DNA of 64,000 bases from Hypoxylon rubiginosum (Eukaryota; Ascomycota; Sordariomycetes; Xylariales; Hypoxylaceae). The stretch covers positions 1,860,001-1,924,000 of the forward strand of contig CADCXA010000025.1 in assembly GCA_902806565.1 (NCBI GenBank), written 5' to 3'. Under the pieces are notes generated by a model that saw only the letters and a list, made by a program, of their open reading frames with translations, was not told the origin of the DNA and made no database searches. Both the position numbers and the translations under genes were made by a program. Below are positions 23,431 to 35,028 of the stretch, piece after piece (the stretch's first letter is position 1; the number at the start of each line of letters is the position of its first letter).

Positions 23431-23464
23431 CATTGGGACATACATTGGGACATACATTGGGACG
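23431..23464. repeat. 14-bp tandem repeat, about 2.5 copies
   Basis: Direct tandem copies of ACATTGGGACATAC-type sequence in the spacer; seen directly. Confidence 0.85.
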
Positions 23465-24019
23465 TTAGGGAGAAACTGTAACCTTTCCCATCTGACTGTG
23501 ATTTGACATTGACTAAACGCTGCAAGATTTCCCCCTCTCCAATTCTCAGTCGACTCCCTTTTTCCGTCATTAGGATTTTCCAACCAAAAAAGACCCGAAA
23601 GCTTACTTCTACTGTTCCTGGATCCTGTTGGCACTCTGTACATGACCGTCCGTCTGTCTGTCTACATTTGTAGGGCTATAATCTATTGCTTGTCTTCGGG
23701 TTGTCCAATAAGCGTACAACCTTGTTATGCCCCTTTGTGACTCTCGGTTATCCTAGCAGCACCTGGACGGTCGAAGCTCCTATCATTTAGGTACCATTTC
23801 TTAACGCGCAGTTTTTGACGCCGATCGCGATTCGCCCAACCTATTGGGAACTGGAGTGGCTCCGTCATCTGCGTGGTCCTAGTCCTAGACTCACCTAGGA
23901 AAGGAACAAGAGGAGAAGATTCGGTAGCTTTTTTGAAACCTAACCTGTTTTATTTGCCTATTTGCCTACAATCACTCCCGAAGCCCAAGTTCATACAGAT
24001 AGCTGAACCGCAACTCGAG

Positions 24020-24054
<35 letters not shown>

Positions 24055-24066
24055 AGCCAGCTAGCC
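24020..24066. repeat. CAGC/GCCA tetranucleotide microsatellite
   Basis: About ten tandem GCCA units, the last ones interrupted, about 450 bp upstream of the glutamine-rich gene start. Confidence 0.92.
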
Positions 24067-24518
24067 AGAAGCCAGAAACACCAGTACGAAACAATTAGAG
24101 CAAAGCGCGAAAAGGAAATATCGCAAAACACAGCCCCCCCAGAATCGGAATCCCTGTAGAGAGGTGCATGTGCAAATCCATCCTATCCCCTAAGGCTAAG
24201 GTAGTTCAATCAGGCCGGCGTATAGGCATAGGCATAGGGACAGGCACAAGACGCAGACACAGACACAGACACACTTTTGAGCAGAATAAGCCAGATCGTT
24301 TCTAACAAATCCCATTTGTACGAAAGGGATTAACGCTGGCTTGTCCTGTGTCCTGTGTCCTGTGTCTAGTAGTCCTGTGGTCCTGTGCTTTGCCTCGCTT
24401 CTAGTTGCTTGTCTGCTCTGCACCCGGACTGGCGCCCTGTGGGACAGGAAAAAGAGGCAGAGAGTGACAAAAGACCCCAATCCCGCTAAGGAGACGGAAC
24501 TGACACAATAATAACATT

Positions 24519-27500
24519 ATGCCCTCCTTCGGTCGCATTGGCAAGCTCAGCAATCGTTCCCAGCATAACCTGGTCGAGCAGCAGCAGCAGCAGCAGCAGC
24601 AACACCATCAACAACAACAATCACAGCTACATCCGCGTCATCAACATCAGCAGCAGCAGCAACAGCAACAGCAGCAGCTTTCATCCCATCAACAACAGGT
24701 GGCCGGTGGAGCTGCTGCACCGCCCCATCATCCTCATCAACAGCAAACTGGTACCACTCCTACTCCCGCTACTGCTACTGCTACTGCAACCACCACCAAT
24801 ACACCTAACTCTGCTTCTGCATCTGGATCTGCAGCGGCACCTGGACTTGGACTGGGACTTGGATCTATAGTTATACCTTCGAACGCAGGAGGTCGCCGAG
24901 TGTCTGCAGCTGGTGTTCCCATTCCCATTCCCCTTCCCGTGACCGGCTCCGTGCCTGTGTCTGCGTCTGTACCCGTCACCGTTCCCGAATCTAACACGAC
25001 GCCTCCTTCAGCCTCGTCAATCGGCCTCAGCTCAAGTGAGTCCTTTCAACAACAAACACCACAACAGGCCGACAGCAGGACCCAAATACAACCACAACAG
25101 CAAACTCCGCACACCTCACCGCACCAGCACCAGCATCTGCATCAGCACCAGCAACAGCACCAGCACCCCCATCTGCATCACCAATTAAGTGGCCAGCAAC
25201 AAAGCCAGGCGGTAGCGGGCCAGCCTCTAGAAGGGTTCGGAAACAACCCAAATAATTTACCCACTAATACAATACCAATACCCCTCAACCAAGCCACTGC
25301 TTACACCGCGCGACAACAGCCCCACGATAATTTCGCCGAACTAGTTTCGCGATCCCAATCTGCAAGATATTCCCAATTAAACCCAATTCAGACACAACCA
25401 CCTTTCGGCCTCGCTTCAAACTCCGTCGACAACCTACCCCAGACTCAGTCCCAGACCGTCTCTTCTCCCATTGTTCCTCCCAGTCAGCCACCCGTACCAC
25501 ATACCCAAACCGCCCCCACCGAAACAAAGCGATCTACGCGAAAGCTCATTAAGAACATCCTCTCTGGTTCCTCTTCTAGTAGGCCCACTTCGGACCACTA
25601 CCAGGACGCTTCCTACGACAACACATCGGCTTTGAATCGCCGACCTTCCAAGCGGGCGAGCAACAATCCTGCCGTTAGAGGAAACCCCTTGTTGGCAAGA
25701 CCTATCGACCATCCCGACTGGGTCCCGCCCCAGAGCTCCGGGTCGCGCAACCACCACTCACCAATCCAACCCGTACGCGACCTTGATGACCCCTACCGTG
25801 CCGCCCCTTCTAACCAAGATATGCTCTCACAGAACCTCCCAGACCTGTCTCAATCCACTATTAGACAAGTCCCCGCCGATCCAGACGTCGACGCCGATAC
25901 CTCCTACGGCCACGAAGACCTAGCCTTTCACCAGCAGCAGGCTATCGCTCAACACCAAGCCCAGCTACAGGCGCAAGCTCAGGCCCAGGCTCAAGCTCAA
26001 GCACACGCCCAGGCGCAGGTACACGCCCAAGCCCAAGCAGAGCAGCAGTTATACGGAGGCCAGATCGTGGTTGATCCGGCGCAAACCCAATATCAATACG
26101 CTCCTCCCTACGAACAATACCCTGCAGGGGATCGTCGACCGTCCATTTTCGTCGGACATCTCAGTACAGCTAGCTCGCAGCTGCCCAACCCAGAAACCGT
26201 TTCGCAGGTGTCACATGAATCACCTGATTCGGACTCAGAGCAGCAACAACCACCGGTCAGCTTACAATCTACACAGGATCCATCCGCCGTGAACTTCGTC
26301 CAGCAAGACTCGCAGAGCCCACAAAACCTACAACAATCTTCACCAGCAGAACAGACTCAAGGCATGGCACCACCACCTGGAGGAACGGGACCGAGCCGTA
26401 GATCGGGCGACCACGATAAGCAGATGCGTTCCGTTGAACCTCCCCCAGGCCCTCCGCCTGGTTATAGACATAGTCAAGGGCCTATTAACGCGATGAACCC
26501 CCTTCCGCCTACACCTGGTGTGTCCGGCGCGCCACAGAGTTATCGCACCAGCGGTGTACAAGATCGGCCGCAGTTTGACGGGCCTCCTGACAATAGCAGG
26601 AATAGCCCGCCGCCGACAAACGCAGAACGGGAGGCTGACCCAGAGAAGCAATTCAAAGACTTGTGTAAGATATCCCTTCAAGAACCTACCTGGCGGATCA
26701 CTTACTCTATATTCTAGTAACCAAATATAAGAATGTTAAGAGACTCTATTTTGATGGCAAGGCGCAAATCGAACAATTAACCTCCCAAGTCGAACAGTTG
26801 CAAAATGCGGTCGCCAACCAAAGAATGTCTCAGTCTCGGACTGCGCTTGACGATAATGAGTACTCCACTCGATTTAACCGACTCAACGGCGCGGTGAACA
26901 ATCTATCATTCAACATCCGTAAGGATTGGCGGACACTGCCCGGCTGGATTGAGAGGTACGTTAGCCCGGAAGCGATCAAGACGGGCAAACAGGAGATGAC
27001 TGCCGTCGGACGAGCCGTGATCGTGCGGTGGATAGTGGAAGAAATCTTCAACAAATGCTTCCACCCTGCTCTAGACATGCACCTAAGCTCTCACCTAAAG
27101 CAAATAGAGCAGAACATTCGCAGGTTCTCGTATACACTGAATAGCCAGGAAGAATACGAGGCCTTGACAGCAAAGGTTGTGAACTGGCGAATGGCTACTC
27201 TGGAAGGTCTTCAGCATATGCTTCAGTCGGCCGAGAGCGCCGAGTATCGGGCAGAGTTCACCAAGATGGCCACCAGCAATCTCACCGCGACGCTGTTCCA
27301 ATACCTAACGGACCCGCCGCCGGCCGGAGTAGACGGGAGCGCGTCGATGATCGTCGAGCTGGCAGTAGGCATCGCGGCCAACCTACCGCTGGAGAGCCGA
27401 GACGTGGCCATCACGTACCCGCTCCCCGGAGACCCCATACAGCACGACATCATGGAGCAGGAGAAGGCGGGTCTCCCCCCGCTGCCCGACGCACCGGACG

Positions 27501-27823
27501 ACGCGGAGGAGAGCACCGAGAAGGAGCCAGTCGACAAGACGGCGGCGACAGCAGCCAAACGCGACAAGACAAAAAGCGGTATGTTGAATATGCTCAGCGG
27601 CGCGTCGCCGTATCCCGGGAGCCGGAAAGGCAGCACGGCTTCGGTCATTACTGACACGACAACCTCGACAGCAGCAGCAGCGGCAGCAGCAGCACCCGCA
27701 GCACCGCCGGCAAACCCAGCACCCCTTAAAGATCCGAGCAAGGTTCGATTCGCGGGGTTCGTGGCGGTCGAGGTGAGAGGGCGGCAGGTGTTGGTGAAGG
27801 CGCCGGTATGGGCCTTGGGTTAA
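24519..27823 (+). CDS. Glutamine-rich fungal protein with conserved helical C-terminal region
   Basis: Model: join(24519..26664, 26718..27823), 1083 aa; the 53-bp intron (GTAAG...TCTAG) joins FKDL to LTKYKNVKRLYF in frame. Residues 1-300 are low complexity: a run of nine Gln near residue 21, a second Gln block near 45, His/Gln repeats near 200-225, and a Gln-Ala repeat near 485-510. Pro/Ser/Gln-rich disordered sequence continues to about 700. From about 715 onward the protein is ordered: a short coiled coil (KAQIEQLTSQVEQLQNAVANQ), then a hydrophobic helical region containing LPGWIERYVSPEAIKTGKQEMT and IVRWIVEEIFNKCFHP, which looks like a fungal-conserved domain. The tail has an alanine run near 1045. 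No catalytic motif is visible. Such architecture suggests a scaffold, but function is unknown. Confidence 0.85.
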
Positions 27824-29045
27824 ATGGGGGTTTCTCGAATCGGTTACTAGTTACTGAGCATCACTAGGGGAGATGGGAGGGAGAAGGGGGATGAGAGGAG
27901 GAGGCATTTTCTCAGTACGAACAACTTTTTATCATTTTCTCTCTTCATGTTCCTCCGCGCAAAAGGTCGAAAGGTCAAAAAGATATCCCCGGGTTGTAGG
28001 CTAGCCGCTATTAAGGGGGGGGGAAGGGAGTGAGTGATTCGGACGGGGAGGGGGGGTGGGGGTTTCGATATATCTCGAGATAGATCTAGGATCCAGGATC
28101 TAGTTGCATAGAGATATGATGCGGTGCTTAAGGGATGAGATAGATGAATGAATGACGGATGAATTGCGCGAGAGAGAAGAAAAGAAGTTGGCTTTTCTAA
28201 TCGTCAAATATCAGTGATACCAACTTAAACCTCCCTTACCTAGTTCTGTTGGCCCATCCTACCCATCTTAGGGTCTATGGAAATTTCACTTTATGTTACT
28301 ATATACCAGCGTTAGGACTTGAAGAGAGCAGACAGGACAGGTTAAGTTGACTTATGGAGTCCGCAGGAATTTTATTATAATAAAGTACAAGGAAGCGAGG
28401 AAAAAGCATTTGCGCGATATGCCGGAAAACTGCCAACGAATTGAGCCGATCCTTCCTTTCTCTTTCCCCCGGAACTCCCGCCCGTGAACCATGCATTTGC
28501 CATATATCACTTTGCTCAAACCTTAGTAGGTATATATATGTACCTACCTAGGTTAGGTGAGCTCACACCGAAACTTCCGAAGCCCCAGGCTCCTCTCTCC
28601 CCCTCCCCTTTTTTTGTGTTGGATTTTCTCTCCTCTTTTTTCTTCCAAACCACTCCTTGCGACGCAACATCTCAAGAACTTATGGTGAATTAAGACTCGT
28701 ACAATGAATTAAGATCCTCTGTCCTATGGGAGAAAGGGTCATGGGCTTCCGTAACCTGACTGGAAGTACGGAATAGGAGACTGAAAAGAACCGATGTAAA
28801 AAAAGACCAATTCGTCAAGATACCAACGAAAGGTTACTTTTTCCAATGGCAAGATCCAGTATGGGAAGGAGGTTGTGTTCGAAAAAAGAGGAGAGTGAGC
28901 TCTAGAACTGGCGCAATAGCAGGTAGCAGTCGTGAACTCATACTCGGATCGCAGATCCAAGCTCGTACCGGGGCATTATTATCGTTTCCTCATTTCCCTT
29001 TGGCCAGATGTGTGTGAGAGCCGCAAACGCGTGGCTTAGCCCAGC
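27824..29045. other. Convergent intergenic spacer with G-rich tract
   Basis: About 1.2 kb between the 3' ends of the glutamine-rich gene and BUD4. 28014-28068 is strongly purine/G-rich with several runs of 4-9 G. A TGTACCTACCTAGGTTAGGTG motif lies near 28540-28560. Nothing coding is supported. Confidence 0.55.
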
Positions 29046-32000
29046 TTAGAGGATCATGCTCTTAGTCCTCGAATGAACTCGTCTAAGCTCGGCAGCACGC
29101 TTTCGGAGTATCTCTTCCCGCTTAAGGACGAGATCACACCACTTGCGGCGGCCACTGGATGTACCAGTACCGTCATCATCGTCGCCAGTACGGCCGATGA
29201 CATCGCCAAGGGCCTTCATCCAGCCTTGCTTGTCCTCGCGGGTGTCGGCATAGAAATCGATAATCTCCCCGTTGTTGAAGCGGATACGGAAACCCTCTTC
29301 GACAAACATGTAACCTTCCTCTTCTTCCGCAAAGGCAGAACGGCGTCTCTTGCCGTTGCGACCCGTGGTCTCGGGGTCCGTCAGCTGTCGTCGGTCATCG
29401 ATGAGTCGCCTGGCGTTGGACAGATTGATGGTAGCACGAGGCTGACGGGTTGTCTCGTGGTAAGCAGTAAGCTTAGTGCCGACGAGCTTGAAGTAACGTC
29501 GACGCCAGTACTGTTCATTACTCGGGTTAGAAATCTGATATTCATGGTCAAAGGATCAGGATAGACTTACAGGACAATCACCACCTTGCTGACTTAGGTG
29601 ACCCTCCCAGTTCTTGCTCAAGCGTTCTTCGGCCACCTTAAGGTCGCGAATACACATGACCATGCTCTTGGGCATGTCGTCATCCGCAGAGCCCTTGGGT
29701 CGGGGCACAAAAAGCAGCTGTACCTCCAGCTTGCCGATTTTGTAAGGTGCTCGTCGCACGATAGAGTCGCTAGGAACTCCAGCGCGCTTGCTCTTGACAC
29801 TACTTGCGAAGGCTGCATCCTCGGTGGCCCACTCGTTGAAGGCAGCGATCTCTGTCATATAGGGTCTTCCGTAGCAGCGGGATTCGTGCTCCTTGAGCGA
29901 GACGTAAGAGCGCGCAAAGGTTCCATCTTCTGCTGCAATAGGAGAGAGTAGATCCCACGCGGTAGGAGCAGCATGTCGCTGCTTAGCAGCTGCGGCTTCT
30001 CGCTGAGCTAGAGCATATGCTTCTTCCTCGGCACGTTGACGAGCCTCAATCTCCTTGCGCTTCTTCGGACTGGCGAAGACGCGAGAGAAGGCAGATGTCT
30101 TCGGCTTCGGTAGTTTGGCCGGCTTCGAAATAGGCTGCTTCTGGGGAGGAGGTCGGTTTAACTTGACATTGAGAGTAAGCTGGAACTCCAAGTCATTGGG
30201 CACAACAAGCTCGAACTCCTGGCCAATGGGGGCATTTCGGGCTAGTTCAAGCCACGCGGTAGTAACGCAATGCACACCATTGTCAAGGGTTAGAGCGAAC
30301 CAGACTTGCTCATCTAGTTTTTAAAAGGTTAGCATTTACAGAAAGAAAGGTCTTCGAATTGAGAGGTCAATGACTTACTCTTAGGTATAGGAAGGTCAAG
30401 GTCCTTTGCACCCATCACCTTGACGAATAATCTTCCTCTCTCGCCACACTCATCAGTAGCTAGCTCGGGGCCATCCTCCTCCATTAGCGGGTCCATAGTG
30501 GTTGCCATTGTGTTGCTTTCTTGTCCGGGCATAGGCGGGACAGGACCACCTGTGCTTGGAATATGTCGCTTCTTGATGCTACGCCTGTGCTTACCATTCC
30601 AAGGCTCAACTGTCCAAGACTGGGGCCGTTGTTGCTTCACTGGCGAGTTACCAGCAGAACGAATACCAGATCGAACTTCTTCAGTGTCTTTGTCACTTGC
30701 AGTCACCAATTTGGTGTTTTGGCGCATAAGGTACCCGCGCTGTTTGGAAGGAGTATTGTTAGCATTTAATTGTTTCTGGGACGAGGGGTGTGCACTGGTG
30801 CGCTTCTGCTGAGAAAACTGTCGAGAAGACTGTCGAGAAGACTGCCGAGAAGAACTAGACACTTGTTTTGAGGTGGCACTTGCTGCAGGGAATTCATATT
30901 CGTAGGAAAGAGTGTGGGGTGCAACCTTTTGTGCTTCAATTACGCGATCGAGGTCCTGGTCCAGACTAAGTCCCAGGTCAAGATCCAGCGTGAGGCTGCG
31001 CTGTTTGAAGCTTGGGTGCCTCTCTAAGAAATCATCCCCGGTGGGGACTTCTAGTTGCTCGGGCGCCATGTCTCGCGAGAGACGGTTACGGTGTCGTTCA
31101 GGAATCGGTGGTATTTCAGGTACCACTTCGCGGCTTACTTGTCTACGAGCCTCGCGCATGGCCATTATGTCGGACGGGGTTGCGGAAGCACGAGTCTTCA
31201 GCTTGTTAGAACCGGAAGCTTTAATAGTGGCTTCACGCTCTGGAATCGCCGGTGATTCGATCAGCTGTTCTTCGATTTCTTCTTCCGGTTCTTCCTCCAG
31301 TTCTTCTTCTTCATCCTCCTCCTCTTCATCGTCAGAGATAGGATGGTGGATGACCGATTCCGGAGTGCCAGGCTCCTCTTCGTCCTCTTCCTCTTCTGGC
31401 TCGCCCCATCCAGAGCCATCGTACTCAGGTTTTGACATGGGCTTACTCTCCGGTGTGTAAGGTCGTTGCAGGTAGGCCTGCGCATCGGACATCCTATGCG
31501 TCTCCGAATGCGTAAGGGCACCGGCTTCTTTGGGCTTCGGGAGCATGTGTGATTGTAGACTACGGGTGAATTCCGTCTCCTTGGAGGTATTATTTACTTG
31601 GGGAAGGGTAGCGCTGAAATTAGTGATGCTGTTACCTTCAGCGGTGGGGCTAGCTGCTCGAGGAGTTGTAATGGAGTCGTCTTCAGGCTGTGAGGACGCA
31701 GGCTGCGTTTTCTGGGGTTCGTCAGAGTAGTGACTGTCTAGATCATCATCTTGACCATCCTTTTGCGACGCAGTATCGCCATCTTCAGATCGCTGGTACA
31801 GGTCGTAAACATCACCCTTATCATCTTCACTCTCGTGAATGATAACACTATCTTCGCTTTGCTCAGTGACATCATCAAGAACCGAGTCCTCGATACTAGC
31901 GATAGGGACATCAGGGTCATAAGGACTGCTGCGAGCAAAGCTACTTTCTGGGGCAGGCGAACTGAAGTTGAGATCAGATTCTCGGCCAATTGCGTTGTTG

Positions 32001-33662
32001 CCATTAACACGACGCAGGATTGATTGGCGAGAAATACTGGGAAGCTGGTAGTCCATATCAAGTGCTGATAGATCACCAACGGTATCATCATCCTCGGTGG
32101 CTGCAGCATCGTCTTCTCGCTCTGGAGTGGGGCTTGTGACTCTATCACGGGCACCAGCTCGTCTCATACGACGCTCACGTTGCTGCTCCGCAAAAGTCTT
32201 AGTTTTGCCGTCAGCTGCCTTAGGGCTGGTCTCATCAGAAAGCATCATGAGCTTGAGGCGTTCTTCCAGAGACATATTGCCATTGCCGATGTTGTGGATC
32301 TCTAACTTGCTTACAGAAGCAGGGGGTGGCGAAGGTAGGCTTCGGGGAGAGCCTAGCATGCGCTCTGCTGTAGCCGACAACCCATTGGAAGATCCAGACT
32401 GGGATCGAGTGTGGCCCATGCCCGGAAGGGGAGGGAGCGGTCTATGATCACCACTGGAGGTGGATGAATCGGTACGGGAATGCTGTGGGCGAGCAGGAGA
32501 AGCCTGAGATGGGACACTCTCAGGCATTGGGCTGCTGTCGAATCGCGAATCCCTATCTTGACGCCAATCATCAGGCCCAACAACAGGGGTCTTATCCGTG
32601 TCTTCCAGCGTCGCGTCAAAGCTATCATCCTGCCCTTCGCCATCTTCGCCAGGGTAGTGGCCGTAAATGTAGTCGTCTTCTTCTTCATCCTCGAAGCTAC
32701 CTTCTCGAGAGTTTGTACCAATGGAGGACAAATCAGGTGTTGCCATCTCGTACTCATTGACCTGAGGCGGTGCTGCGTCGAATGTGACAGATTTGGCGTG
32801 GCGATGTAAGAATCGGCCACTTGGAAGCTCATGGTCGTCAAACGGCTGATCGGTGAAGATATCTGCGTTCTGGGAATCCTGGCTGCTCTTAAGACGGGCA
32901 GAGGATAGTGATGACTTGATCGGAGACGCTTGGTCTTTGCTAGGGGTTTGGGGTCCAGGGCCTAGAGTTGGACGAGCAAAAGATTTCGTAGGCGAGTAGA
33001 GGGGGATATTTGTCTGGCTTTCGCTGCGATTATGACTTGATCGGAAGCCAGCGGCACCGGTGCCAGCATAGGCGTTGCCTTGGACCTTGGCTAGAGGGCG
33101 CTCGATTGTTGGTAGACGCGTCGGATCGTACTCCTGCTTCTGCTCACGAGCAAACATGGTACTGTTCTTGACACGCGATGCCTTCTGCAAGCGCTCGATG
33201 GAGGAGCGCCTGTTGGGCGATGGCGAGCCAGTAAGACCACTATACAGCTCATTTTCGGTGCGGTTGACATTGCGGTTCTGCCAGAACAAGCGGGGTGAAC
33301 TGGTGCCATCCAGAGGTGATGACTGGAATGGAGAGGAGTCGGTATTAAGACCCATCTTCTACGCCACGAGCGTTAGCAAAGAGGCCGACTGAGTCAAATT
33401 TCGGATGGCTTTAGATATGTAGACTTACTTTAGTAGGGGATTGATTCCAGCTCGGCGAGTTACGTCGCTGCTCAGTGGCTGAGATCTCAGACAGCGGTCG
33501 AGGAATGCCACTCTTAATCGGCGACGATGTGGGAGTGCTGTTCTTAGAAATACGCAGAGGTTGCGTTACCTTAGGATTAAAGATATTAATTTCCCTAAAC
33601 TTATTCCTTCGTTCTTTACAAGATGGATAGATGCTGCTTACAGGCTGTTCTTCAGAAGCCAT
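29046..33662 (-). CDS. BUD4: Bud4/anillin-like septation protein with C-terminal PH domain
   Basis: Landmark protein of septin-ring and septum-site organisation at the cell cortex. Model: complement(join(29046..29510, 29571..30313, 30379..33358, 33429..33569, 33642..33662)), 1449 aa, phases consistent. The first coding exon is only 21 nt (MASEEQP). Residues 8-950 are Ser/Pro/Asp/Glu-rich and disordered, with an ESQTNIPLYSPTKSF segment, an acidic EEEE block near residue 720, and a QSSRQSSRQFSQQKR repeat. The anillin-homology region starts near residue 1010 (GRLFVKVMGAKDLDLP, then EQVWFALTLDNGVHCVTTAW), followed by a charged AEEEAYALAQREAAA helix. A PH domain fills residues 1296-1415 (YWRRRYFKLVGTKLTAYHE; FYADTREDKQGWMKAL). 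The final residues are basic helix. This domain order is characteristic of Bud4. Sure of identity. Confidence 0.93.
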
Positions 33663-35028
33663 TTTGGGGGATATCAGCTTCCAGATGGTCTTCTGATTAT
33701 TGTCCGTTCATATCTCGGAAAGGAGACTGAAGAGAATACAGAGAAAATATGCAAGGTCTGTGGCGACGGCACGCAGGATGCAGAATGTAATATGCGCGAT
33801 GCAGCAGTTCGCAGAAAAGCTGTTGTTCAAGGAATGTTTTGATAGCGGTAGCGTGCTGGTTGATAAAGCGATCAACGGAATGGATTGGTCAATGGTCAAT
33901 CACAAGCTGCTTGCTATGTTTACATGCACACAACTGTGAGACTTGGAGACTTGATTGAGATACCTGGGTATATCAAGAATGGCTTGAGGTATAAGGAGAA
34001 AAGGATACCAAAAGGATCACCACCAACGTCTGGCGTTTCTCAGCAAGAAAAGAAGAGTGAACAAGAATATGTTGATGATGGGTGTATGTCCGGCGTTCAG
34101 GTTCGGGTTCAGGTTCATGTTACGGCGAAGGAGGTTATTTGGATGTGTCGTAAATGTAAACAGACATGGGAGGTGGGGAGTGGGGGAAATCAGCCAAGCC
34201 CTGTCCGTCCCTGTCCGTGATGCGACGTCCCCACCTAAGTTACAAGTTCCCGCCGCTAAATTGGGGCATTTCAGAGCCTTTCAGGTCCTTGCTTCCAGGC
34301 TTTCAAACCCCACCGTTGCCTTGCCAACGCGCTGTCGCACAAACCATTAAACAGCCCGGGATCTACGATTTGCCTAAGGTACCAAGATACCTTGCATATT
34401 ATCATGCAGCAAAAGCAATAAAAACCCTGATTGGATCAGGTCATCGTGCAACTAATGCACGGCTTCATGTACCTAAGGTCCTGCATTTGCTCAATAATTA
34501 AGCCTATTGGTTAGGAGTGACCGCGCCGGGCATTTCTCTCGAGCTTTACTCCCGGCAAGTATCAAATGCTAGGCACGAAATGCATCTTGCCTTAGGCCTT
34601 ACTATGTAGGTAGCAAAACACGAAGCAAATTTGCTCCTGGGGTTACACTTATCTGACGTACAAGTTACGAGTACAAGTTACGAGACTAAGGCCGCAGATC
34701 AAGATGAGGAGAAAAGGAGAAAAGGAGAAGGGGGGAAACAAGAGAAAGACAAACACAACATATCACATCAACTGCCACAAGTCACACAATCAAGATGCAA
34801 AGTAAGCTGGATTTGAACAAAGGAAGCCAGTTTTGTATTTTCTAAGGCGAGCAATTTTCGTGCCCTCCTCCTGTAGAGACTGGTTGTGTGGTATCTGATG
34901 CACCTTCGGACGCCATAACAAATTAGAAAAATAAATAAGACAAGTATATCGAACAGTAAAAATGGCCGCCATTTTTGTGTGACTCCAAACCCCATGATCC
35001 CCGATCCCAGATCCCTCAAGCTTGAGAA
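33663..35028. other. Intergenic spacer, BUD4 promoter / ATPase 3' flank
   Basis: About 1.4 kb. Short plus-strand frames near 33700-34500 overlap each other and show no domain; I do not call a gene. The ATPase reading frame can be followed past its TAG only in other frames, so the stop at 35029 is taken as real. Confidence 0.5.

Larger units (their letters stand above)
21840..24518. other. Long intergenic spacer with simple repeats
   Basis: About 2.7 kb. A 118-codon minus frame (22250-22606) and an 83-codon plus frame (22704-22955) exist without motif or splice support. Simple repeats: a CTTAGGTACCTAGGTAGGTAG block (about 22219-22239), a 14-bp ACATTGGGACATAC-type triplicate (23431-23464), CAGC tetranucleotides (24020-24066), and CAGACA and GTGTCCT tracts (24255-24275 and 24337-24386), the latter three lying in the promoter of the glutamine-rich gene. 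Confidence 0.5.
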
